From Gorsachius magnificus (lineage: Eukaryota; Chordata; Aves; Pelecaniformes; Ardeidae), in assembly GCA_034008185.1 (NCBI GenBank), contig CM067095.1, positions 5,254,610 to 5,318,609 of the forward strand: DNA of 64,000 bases, read 5' to 3'. The translations under genes and the position numbers were made by a program. The notes below the pieces were generated by a model that saw nothing but the letters and a program-made list of their open reading frames with translations, ran no database searches and was not told the origin of the DNA. Below, piece by piece: positions 1-10,600 of this stretch. The stretch's first letter is position 1. Every line of letters begins with the position of its first letter.

Positions 1-1924
1 GGAATCTAACTTCAAAACGATTACAGTTCTAGTAATAGGAAATACTATCGGAACAGAAGTTAATGCCAAACCGTGAGTAGGTTTTCAAAGATTATTACAA
101 CTTGACAGATATGGGAGTTTGAGGGTTGTTTTCTCTGAGGGTCATTTCCTTTGAGAGTTGTTTCTTTTTTTTTTTGAACATCCAATTTTAAACATCTTGT
201 GGTTCGAGAACATAGTCCCAGAACATTTCACAAATATTAACTAGAACCTCACTGAAATGATGGGAAATGGGAGCATTTCAGCTTAAAAAAAACCAAACCC
301 CAAACCATGGCAAAGCCACAGGTGATGCTGCTGAGTTACGTCCCCAAAGTATTCTAGTTCCCTTATGATTCCCGAGCCTCCAAGCAACCTCCTCGTTACG
401 ATTATCTGACTTGCGCACAAGCCTGCACAGAGGTGAAAGATCTGCTCAGTTCTTTTTGATTAATCACCCACTTTTTATTAAATTTGATGCCATTTTGTTT
501 TAATCAAGGAATAAAACATGGCCAATTATAAGAATATCAAACGTTGCTATTCTAAGGATTTTCTTTCTGAGATTGTATAACTGAAAAAACACAATAAAGA
601 TGCAAACTCAGAGGCAAGAAAGTTTATTGCAGAAACAACTCAGTGAAAACACTTTTTAAAGAGTCAACATCATATAATGCCTTAAAGAATTACCTCAGGA
701 AATGCTCCTATTTTTAGGGTTCAGAACCAGCACAATCATTCTGCAGAAGAGCAGACCCTTATGTACATATGATTCATGTACACGGAGTATGCAGGCACAC
801 ACAAAAATCTTTCTTCCTGGACTGTGGTTAAGTAAAAAAAGCAGTGATTTCTCTGGTATCTCATCTTTTGATAGAACTTGGCACCTAAAACCTTCTCCCT
901 CAACTATGCAAGAAAATACTATTTCATGTGTCCATTACAACTCGGGCCCAACTAAACCGGAGTGTGAAATGACAAAGCAGACCAACCCTGAAGAAATTAG
1001 TCTTTGGTTTAAGATCTACTGTTAGCATGAAGAGTTTTCTATGATAAGCTTGCTGTGGAAACAGGAAAAACATTGCTGGAATGACAACATTGAACTTTCA
1101 GGAAATATGTTTGTGTCCTGACATTAAGCTTTCAGCTAACATAGATAAGTGTTTATTAATTTTTAACCCCATCACCTATTTTGATCTGTCCAAAACAAAA
1201 GGTGCAGCTTGCAAACCTGAGAAGCAGCAACTGCCTGTTTTAAGATAATCCTTTGACCATTTGCTACGTGCAGGTACAAAAGGTGATTATTTGAACCTTA
1301 AAATACACTTCATGTCATTTCAAACAATCCAGAGTACAGCCAGCACTGATGCAGCCATGTTTTCTAGTTTAGCACGCAAAGTCTTGGAAGTTACCTTTGG
1401 TGGCTTTAAAAATATGAATAATTGCTGTAACAACAACTGCATGTTCTAGGCTTTTTCCAAAGCAAGCAAAATCTGGGAGAATGAGTAAGAGTTGTATTTT
1501 CCCTTATCTTACTGCATCAGTATGAAACAGCAGAATCTGTTTCGAAAGAAATTAAGGCTAGTACCAAGAGAGAATGAATGACTGACTTTTAAGAATGGCA
1601 ATATTACTTTGTTTCACTACTCATTAAATCCTTCAGTAAATGAGCAGTGTAGGAAAATATTTTTTTTTTTTTATTTTGAGGCAGGAATTAGATGAGACAT
1701 ATCCCGTCTTTGGCTGTATTTTGACTGCTAGGATTTGCACATAGCAGAATAATTGTGGCTATGCAATCGGGGATTTAGTCTATATCGCCTGTTGCCAAAT
1801 TAGCCCACAGTTATGAAATACGTGGCAGAAACAGAACCGCGAAACAAACTTGGAATAAGCTGAGGGAAAGCCAGAACTAAAAGAAAGGGGGGGAGCCACA
1901 GGAGAGAAACGAGGACCCGCAAGA
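1..1924. other. Non-coding stretch, probably ANKLE2 intron 1
   Basis: No exon could be supported here. It lies downstream, on the minus strand, of the ANKLE2 first exon, so it is most simply intron 1. Nothing resembling the LEM domain that should follow in ANKLE2 was seen in the longer open frames. Short poly-T runs occur near 165-175 and 1660-1672. Small open frames have no family resemblance. Confidence 0.5.
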
Positions 1925-2660
1925 GTTGGAGCCAGCAAAGGCAGGCAGGCAGGGCGCGGGAGAGCATGAGCGGGGACGCGTGAGAAGGGTGGAGCAGGCA
2001 GCAGCCGGCCCTGCCGCCGCAGGGAACGGACGGGAGCGCCGGGGACCGCCCGCGACAAAGAGGGGACGTGGGGCCCCCGCGCCGGGGGGCCCGGGGGCCG
2101 CGGGGGGCCCGGCCCCCGGGGGCCGGCTCTCCCGCGGGGGGCCCCCCCCCCGAGTCCGGGGGCCCCGCCGGGGAGGAGATGGCCGCCGCCGGCGCCCTGC
2201 GGCCGCCCGGCCTCCTCTCCCGCAGCCGCAGCAGCCAGCCCACCGCGCCGATGACCGCGCAGGCGGCCAAGAGCTCCCAGCCCGGCCAGCGGGCCCAGCC
2301 GGCTCCCCAGAGGGAGCCCCAGCCCCCGGCGGCCCCGACCCACCGCTCCATGCCCCGGCCCGCGTCCCGCCCGCCGCACGCAGACGCTGCCCGGCGCCCT
2401 CCGGGAACGGTACCTCAGCGGCCTCCCGGCTTCCGCCTCTCCTCCTCCCCCCGCCCCGCCCCGCCAGGCCCCCGCCCCGCCGGGGCTGCCCGAGCCGCTG
2501 CCTGACGGAAAAAACCGGCGGCGCCGCCCCGCCCGAGCCCCGGCCCGGGAAGCGGGGCCGCGGCCCCTTACCCGGCGGCGGCGGTCCTGCGTGAAAAAGC
2601 GGCGCTTAACTGGGCTCGGACTAGGCGCGGGTTAGGAGCCTGGACTGAGGCTGTAGAGAG
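1925..2660. promoter_or_regulatory. CpG island, ANKLE2 promoter and first exon
   Basis: The stretch is extremely G+C rich with abundant CpG, in sharp contrast with the AT-rich flanks. It contains the predicted ANKLE2 start codon (minus strand, 2349-2351) and about 300 bp upstream of it, where the 5'UTR and start site should lie. The part at about 2080-2160 is a mosaic of G and C runs, including ten consecutive C at 2141-2150, and could be unreliable in assembly. Promoter role is inferred from CpG content and position. Confidence 0.75.
2163..2351 (-). CDS. ANKLE2: ANKLE2 first coding exon (N-terminus, partial gene)
   Basis: ANKLE2 is an ER/inner-nuclear-membrane LEM and ankyrin-repeat protein. 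It controls BAF (BANF1) phosphorylation at mitotic exit by restraining VRK1 and recruiting PP2A. This exon starts at ATG 2351-2349 in a good context (GGGGCATGG). Residues 25-50 read WELLAACAVIGAVGWLLRL followed by an Arg/Gly/Pro stretch. This matches, from memory, the human ANKLE2 N-terminal membrane segment (WELL...AVRWLV...RPGG). The single hydrophobic helix spans about residues 26-41. Identity is supported by synteny: it lies directly downstream of GOLGA3 on the same strand, as in human. The 3' border is uncertain, because no consensus GTRAGT donor follows and the frame stays open into a G/C-homopolymer region. The end given is only where similarity fades. The LEM and ankyrin exons lie outside the window. 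Confidence 0.7.
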
Positions 2661-3284
2661 AGACGCTTTAAAGGATGCAGGACTCGACAGTTTCACACGG
2701 CAGCAGTCTCGGAGAAGCCAGCGGAGATGGAGAAGCATGGAGGAGGCAGGCCCCAGTGCCTTGGGAGGAAACAAGTCCGTTCACAGATCCAAACCAGCCA
2801 TCCCGTCAGGTGTAACATCACTACCGTACAGGTGCGGCTCCTCGTACCACAAACCAACCCATCAGTTGCTGGTTTAAATGACGATACAAAATGGCAGGCC
2901 TTGAAGAAGTCGACAACATCCCTTTAGCTCACACTGCTTAATATCAAAAGCAATGTACAGTCATTTCTGTCCTCATCATGGTAATGAGCTAATTTAGACT
3001 CAAGATGACATTCCCGCATTGTTCCATTTTTCAGGCCAAGGGACATACACTCACTGCGTTTCTTTTCCTGATACATAAGTGTAATGGAAATAAAAGCACA
3101 ATCAATTGCAGGTGTATGAAAAATCAGTGAAAAATCAATACACAATAATGTAGTCTTTCAAAATAAGGTGTTTTTTCCTTAAAGGTGGATATAGAGCATG
3201 TTCAAAAGCCTAAATGTAAAAATTACTGTCCAAAACCAAAGAGAAGATGACACCGGTTCCTCTTTAAACACAGAAACAACATGG
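2661..3284. other. Intergenic spacer between ANKLE2 promoter and GOLGA3 poly(A) site
   Basis: About 0.6 kb without a recognisable gene. On the minus strand it separates the GOLGA3 cleavage site from the ANKLE2 CpG island. The small open frames show no family resemblance. Confidence 0.6.
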
Positions 3285-6200
3285 AGCCCTTTACCAAAAA
3301 TAGTTTATTGCACAAAACTTTTAAAGGAATCCCTATGCACATTATTTTTATAATCATGCTTTATATGATCATAAACATTAATTGTACATAGCGTAACTCC
3401 TCCATCCCCTGGGTTATCCACTCAAGAACATGAAATGATTAACTTCTATCTGTACAAACACAGCCTAAGCAGACATTAGAGTGTCATGTATAAAACATAA
3501 CAGTATTTCATGTACAATATCCAGAACATCTTTCCCTCCCCTAGAAATCTGTGCATTTGTATTGGAAATTAGGCTGCCCTACTGCCCACGACTGAAGTGT
3601 TACACAGTAGTAGGAGACAAGAGTGATCAGATGACAGCTGATGAGCATTAGTAATTACTTTGGACTGTAATTGCTTTCACATGAAAATATTTAAAGGCTC
3701 TGGTCACAGCAAGTCACATGCAACTATTCACGCTTCCCTGGCAAAGTTAATAAAACATACATCACAAGCTTTTGCATCACCAGGAGTGAATTTGTCATCT
3801 TTTAAGTTAAATTTATATCGATAATGCTATCTGTCCCCAGTGCACTTTCCATGTTGTCATAGCTAACAGTAAAACACCCATGCCACTGCAGTTTACTCCC
3901 CAAAAGAGGAATAAGTAATCCATGAAAACATGAGCACTAGAACTTTCATTCTGGATATTACTCTACTCATGACATATGTGAAATTCTCACAGATTTCAGC
4001 TAGGATATTGCCTGAATAAGCAGTATGGGATCAGATCCTCCCATTGCATGAGTGGATAAGGGGCTCAGCTGATCCCAATACAGTGCACAAATATTTCCAA
4101 GAAATTTGGAAGACAATAGAGTGGAGCATTATGCAATGTTCAGCAACACCAGAGACTCAGTAACTGACATTTTTTTTCCATTGTAGGGTTTGCTGGTTTT
4201 TTGTTGTGTTTGGGGGTTTTTTTTGGTGTTGCTTTTTGGTTTTTTTTAACTGCACAATTATTCAAGAGTCCTCAAAAATACAACAGCATCCGAAAAAGTA
4301 ATGCTGTGGCATTTACCAACTTTTGTCACTTGGGAAACATTCTCACATTACAGAGACATTTCTCCTTCATCAAAAAGACTTGGTTGAGTAGGCAGCAACC
4401 ACTGAAGAAACAGACACAGAAAATACATTCTAATGCAGTGCTTGAAAAAGGAAAAGAAAAATCTTTAAGAGATTATTCTTCAGATTTTCCTCTGATGTAT
4501 TTGGCAGTGCTATGGCCAGGCAGAAGGAAGGCAGTTTTCATTCCTATAAACTAGTTTGTTTTATTGCCTAGACAGCAGAGGCCTGAAGCTTTGTAGAGCA
4601 ACCATGCTCAGCCTCAGGGTGAGGCTTTTTAATAAAACAGCAACTGTTTCTTCAGATAATTAAGAATTAAGCTGATGAGCTTCTAAGAAAAGGCCTTGCT
4701 TTTATCACATGCTGCGTGGTCCTTCTAGAAGGCTTCCCAGTGACTTCCCTAACTTAATTGACTTAGTACCTCACTAGATTTAGACCCTCAAGTCTCACTG
4801 TCTGTCCTTCATTTAAGGAAATGGCATAGTGCTGCTGTTTGTGGAAAAAACACCTGGTGAAATATAAAATGCAAATACCTAGTGTCCGGGTACTTTCATA
4901 GAGACAGGTGGGTCAATGCGGAACTCTAAGCTGAGCACTTCAGCTCCCTCATCTTTAAAAGGAAAAACATGCATCTAAGACTACTTGATTGTATAAGCTT
5001 CTATGTCTTTAGAAGGAGCTTGTGAGAAAATGCAGCCCTGCATTGAAAACAGAATGCAGTATGATTACTGATACAAAAAAGGAGAGCAGACATTCTGAAG
5101 AACTACAAAGGTTTCTAACAATTCTGGCTTCTTTGATACCAGATAAAACCTTTATTCATACAACTGTTGCCAAACTTAAGAGATTAAACATAACAGATTC
5201 TTAACTGTAGGCAGTGTACTTACTAAAATGAACAGCAACATTAATGCTGCACAAGTGTTATTTTATTTAAAATCCTGAACGTTTGATAGCTTTTTTTGTA
5301 CTGAGCATATTACTCATTACGTAGTTTTAAGTTTGGTCTTTAAAAATACTGTGGGGGTTGTTTTTTTTTTTTTTCTTCTTTGAGCTTAATATACAGGCAA
5401 TTTCAGGAACCGCGAGATGATCAGTACCATTTACTCTGCAACGCAGACTGCATCAGTATGCAGGCATTAACATGTCTAAGCTAGTCTGTAAAGCTTTTGA
5501 CTTTTCTTTGAATTGTTTGGTAATTCTGCATGATGCCTAATGCCACACTAATGCATTTCTTCCTTCACCAGTTTCAAAATCTTCACTTTTAGCATCACTT
5601 GACTTTGATCCCAATAAAATCTAAGTTAAAATGCAGTAGCTGAGGGGCATGAAATCAGTCAGTATAAACACTGTAAGTGCAAAGTGTTCAACTGGTCTAG
5701 AGCTTGAATTGGCAATTATGAGAAATCAAACTTTGGATAAATATAGGTGGGTTTGGGGTTTTTGTTTGTTTGCTTATTTTTTGCCTTACTGCTAAGCAAA
5801 CTGCAATAATCCCCGCCCGCAACAACCAAACCCATCCAAAAGCAGCAACAGTCTCTTTGGAAAAAATACATGAACTAGAGTTTTTGTTTTTTAACCCAGC
5901 CACTTAATCTACGTGTACTTTCTTAAATGCCAAACTACAGTAGACATAAATGACCTGCTTTCTTTACGTTTTAAAGACAAAAACATGCTAGTACACAAGT
6001 TGCCACTAGATCTTCCAAATAATCTGTTGTGTATATTTTGATTTGTGCTTTAGCACTTAGCACATCAGGCAAAGCAGTACCTCCACAATGAATTTTTGAA
6101 TGCAGAGAGGGTGGGCTTATCACTGCACTACGAGCCACATGGAACAACAGGACTAAAGGTGAAGGAATATAAAGTGGGCTGCTTTAATAATAATCTAGTC

Positions 6201-7437
6201 AAGGTGCTCTGCAGAGGCGCTGCCACAGTACCAACATTTCCATTCATGGTGGACACCTTGGAATAGAGGGTGCAAAAAGTAGGGGAAGTGTGCGGGAGAA
6301 GATAAAGCTAATAAACATAATAATTTTATAAGCATTATAATTTTGTCTTTTAAAGTAAAAATAATTACATTTCTAAAAGCTCTGGCTTTAGGGGCTAATT
6401 TCCCTAAGCCATTTGTACAGTATGTCAAAAAAACAGCCAACTTAAATGTAACATTAAAACCATGACAGTAACAAAAAACCTCGTGTCAGCCTTAACTTAC
6501 AGTATATAAGCATATTAAAACAGATATTCAAAATCAGAAAATTATTATTTTTTTCATATATATATATATGTAAACACGCATACCTTTTTTAAGGGTGTCT
6601 ACTTCAAAAGTTGAACTAAAAAGGTGCAAGAAGTGTTTGTGCAGTGAAGCAAAAGCTCCCTACTGGCCTGCGACTGTAAGAGAAAAACTGAGATACTTCA
6701 GAAAACATCCCAGGCAAATCTGCCAACGATACCGGTCTGCATTGCTTGTCTTTACAGTCTTGTTTCTTTTGCTATAGGTCAGAGGTCATCTTCATAACTA
6801 GAAATGGCTTCAAATGAATTTTTTTTTTTTTTCTTTAAATGCAGATATCTGTAAATCTGACTTTCAAGAATAATAGATTACGGGAGGGAAGAGAGAGGAT
6901 GCTCAGAATATCCAGTTCCGAACTGCTGCTAATGGCTGAACATGAGCAGAACTTATTTTTCCCTGTCATTTGGATACAACCCAAGATGGGGGAAAACAAC
7001 ACACCCTCCTCCCCCTCCCAAATTAAAACAAACTAACAAAAAACCAAAAAATGCACACCAAACCCCAGATGTTACATAATTAACAGTCATTCTTTAACAA
7101 ACTCACCCAGACTGAACAAATACAGACCTGGAACCAGATGTTCTTCTTGACCTCATTGTAAACCTTCATCTGAATCTCTTCCTAAACCCCAAAATGTGCT
7201 ACATTTACTACCTGGCAGTCCCAACATGACAGAATTATTATGGTAAGGTTTCAAACAAACCCTTGGAATAGCATGTTCTGCATTTAGTATTACACTAGTT
7301 TCTCAAAACCATGCCCTTTGCTTCTACAGGCAAAAGCACAACTCTGAAATTTTTAAAAATGAAATAAATAAATAATTTTGATAAAGATTTGTTTACATAA
7401 TTAAAGCAATAGGAGGAAAGACAAATGATAAAGGAGG
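3285..7437 (-). other. GOLGA3: GOLGA3 3'UTR (inferred)
   Basis: About 4.15 kb of AT-rich sequence lies between the GOLGA3 stop codon and the poly(A) signal at 3304-3309, with no convincing coding exon on either strand. A long 3'UTR is known for mammalian GOLGA3. Further minus-strand AATAAA matches near 4556, 5148 and 5262 would give shorter isoforms. A short TA repeat lies at about 6557-6570. The extent is inferred and not proven by transcript data. Confidence 0.5.
3304..3309 (-). terminator. GOLGA3: GOLGA3 poly(A) signal (AATAAA)
   Basis: The minus strand reads CAATAAACTATTTTTGG here. A GU-rich stretch follows 30-45 nt downstream (GTTGTTTCTGTGTTT, plus-strand 3262-3276), which is the usual arrangement of a cleavage signal. 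Cleavage is expected near 3285. It is the last good signal before the ANKLE2 island. Earlier AATAAA matches inside the 3'UTR could be used as alternatives. Confidence 0.6.
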
Positions 7438-7645
7438 TTATAGTGTCAAAGCTTCCTTGTCACTAACACTACAATTCTGTTTCTCTTCATCTAGAGTAGT
7501 AATCTCCTGCTGGTCTGATGCAGTTGCAGGACTGGTAGATGTAAGGTCCATTAGCTGCCCCTCGATCTGAGTCCACGAAGACATTGATTCATGTACTGTA
7601 ATGGTGTGTTCCTCCATCTGGCGCTGAAGGCTGTCCATTTCTTGC
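7438..7645 (-). CDS. GOLGA3: GOLGA3 coding exon 23, terminal (residues 1448-1516 and stop)
   Basis: Acceptor TTCTAAAAG|GCAAGA; stop TAA at 7440-7438. Begins QEMDSLQRQMEEHTITVHES, conserved with human. The last 40 or so residues (TSPATASDQQE to EALTL) do not resemble the human tail. Confidence 0.95.
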
Positions 7646-10600
7646 CTTTTAGAAGTATTGGGAACAAGAAAGCAAAATTAACAAGCAGAAAGATAACTGC
7701 TAAATGCAAGATCAAAAAATTACTTTTCTGATTCTTGATACCTACTCCGAGACTATCTAAGTTGTAGCTGTATATGAGAGAAGGAGGTCTACAGGAACCT
7801 TAGGAACTGTCTGTCTTTTAAGAGCAAAACAAATACAATATGCTTAATTCAAAAATAAGGGCCAACAATGCAGCAGCTCCTTTGCTGCACATACTCATTG
7901 CCAGGGATGATGCAGCACTGTTTCCTCCGTAAAGACACTTAGTGACTGCAACCTGATGAACGTGGTACTCTTGCAGGTGTAAAAGACAACGTGGTAGGTA
8001 GAGGTGAGGAAAACAGCACAGAAAAATAACTAGATAAACACATTATGATTTTAATCAGACACCAATTTAGCAAAGCAACTAGTCTGGTAGTACAGGATCA
8101 CAGAACATTATCACAGGCTCGCTCCCCTCAAACATCAATTGAGGTGATAATTGCAGCTCAGTTCTCCTAACAACCTGAACTCCCCATCTTCCTGAAGTTG
8201 TACCTTTCCTGCTCAGAATCTCACGTGCAACCTTGCAAAGGAAGACCTGAAAACATATTTTTGGCAGAGTGAACTTCCTCTGTAGAGATTTTATTAACAC
8301 ACTGCCTGGGCTCCTATCAGTAGCCTTTCTGATGCTGTGAAGAGAGAGAAACACCAGCTTTTCCACCAGCAAGAACAACAAGAAAAAGCTGTTTCTGTTT
8401 TTTTCTGCTGTGTACGATTTAGGATGGACATTTTGTCTGGTTTATTGTAAAGGCTTCTTTCCCTATTTCATTACCATATAAGCAAGCACTTACAATGACA
8501 GAACATCCTACTGTCCTAAATATAGTCCCAGGATTCATTTTACAAATCTGTTTTTCCTTAGGCTGGCAGCTGGTTTCTTGGAAACATTTCTAAGATTATT
8601 TAATATGGTTGAAAATAACAGGTCATACTTTAATTGCTGGAGACAGCTGTTCAGATTTTTTAAAGGCTCCTTGCTCACAGCTGTCGATGGTTTCAACAGC
8701 TCTTCCAGCAAGGCAGCAGGCACCGGACAATCAGGAATCTTAACTGGAGTCACAGGATTTGAAGAGTTATTCTCTCCTTTCAGTTCCTTCCTCTGATAAA
8801 GGAAAAAAAGAAGAGCCAGAAATACAATTAAGTTATTTCATCAGTGTGATTTTTACCACATGGAGAGTCTCATATCACACTACTGGTACCTATCTGTATT
8901 ATAGAGCAGGAATCAGAAGCACATTCATGTTAAGTCTCATGGTCACAAGCAAAAATTCCTAACTCAGAGTTAATGTCATCTGCTAGCCATGCTCATAAGT
9001 TAACAAACAGCACCTAGAAGGACCTACTCAAGAACTCATCCTACTAATGAAATAAAAAAAGTAAAAATCCATTAAGTACAACCAAAGAAATCCTTTTGGA
9101 AATTCTGGAACCTGCAGGATTAGGCATCAGGACCAATGTCTAAAAGAATGAAACAGAGACTTCCAGACGAAATTCTGTCTAAGAGAATTACTTTGGGGAG
9201 GGAAAGCGCAAGAGATCTACTATTACTGCATTTTCTGTGTACTTAGTAGCAAGTCAGAAAACTCAAAGGAACCACTAATAGTTACCTTTTAAAACTGGAA
9301 GGATGAAAAACTAGACAGTATGGAAAGGATAGACCCATGAACATGAAGAAAGTATTAACTCTATGAAGGTATTAACTCGGTATTTGCCCATGATTCATTA
9401 CTTAAGTGCTACCTTTTGCTTTATAAGTCAAAATGTAAACATAAGATAATACACTAAACACAAAGATTTCTCAAGTAAAAGGTGGGAAGTCAAGATCAGT
9501 ACAGTTACTTTTGCCTGCAAATCTTCCTGTATTTATCATCTAAATGTCAGAACAGCAGTAACTCTGTATCACAGGCAGGCATTTCAGTCAGAGTTTTCAC
9601 CAGGTTTCCTGCAGCAGTGTTTTCCGGTACTTAAATTTAAGAGCATTAGCGGAGTATTTTCTGGTACCCTACAACATGTATTCTTCCTATTTAAATACCT
9701 TCTTCATCTTGCCATGCTTCAGGTCCAGCTTCAGTTGCTGGTTCTGCTGCAGCAGGGACTTCATGCTGTTCTTCAGTTCAGTCACTTTAGCCTGCAGCAT
9801 AAACTTATCCTTCTGAGTCACTGACAGGTCTTCCCTCACCATTTCCAACTCAGTCTTGATATTCTAAATGGGAAAAGAAGAGAATCAATGTAATACAGGG
9901 AAATGGTATAAAAATTCCAGCCAACTAATGTTTTTATCTTTTTTTTCCCTTTAGTTTCCAGGGTAAACTAGAAGCAGCAGCAACACAGAACACTGCTATT
10001 TGAAACCAGTTTGCCCTGGCAGAAAATTAGATAAAACAAGTCAGTAGCCTGTTTCAATGGCATAAGGTCAAGGAAATAAGAAGCTAACAGCACAGTCAAA
10101 GTAAAACTGAGACGTAAAGACATTGCAAAACATACAGTGAATAAGTTTCTGTGAATAAATTTTTATGAATCAAAATATATTAAAAAAAAGTATCAGAAAA
10201 CTATCAGTATAAGTTTGCTTTTAAACAGTAAAAATATTGTTTTTAATTATCCCCCTACAGTTATCCATCAGAATCTCCACCCGCTAGACTAAATACCTGC
10301 ATGACAACTTGTATCCCTTCTAACTCCTTGCGGCTGCGCTGTTCACTCATATCCAGCTGCTGCTTAAGTGTTTCAATTTCTCTTTCTTTTTGTTCCACTT
10401 CCCACTTGAGGTCCTCCACCTACCAGGGGAGGGAAAAGTAGCTGTAGAATTATCTACAGGTGCAATCAACCACAAAATCTGAAAAATGCTATTATGTCTC
10501 ATGAACCCTTGAGGGTTCTAAGAAAACCTAGCAAAACTTCATTAAAAACCACTGAATTAAAGACAAATGAAGTCATAAAATGCATCATCAATAAGGATAA

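Noticed and set aside
620..630. Minus-strand AATAAA near the left edge as a transcript end
   Set aside because: It falls in the presumed ANKLE2 first intron with no coding evidence. Single hexamers are frequent by chance.
1780..2594. Overlapping open frames on both strands at the first CpG island
   Set aside because: Only the minus-strand frame starting at 2351 resembles a known protein (ANKLE2). The others are shadows of GC-rich sequence.
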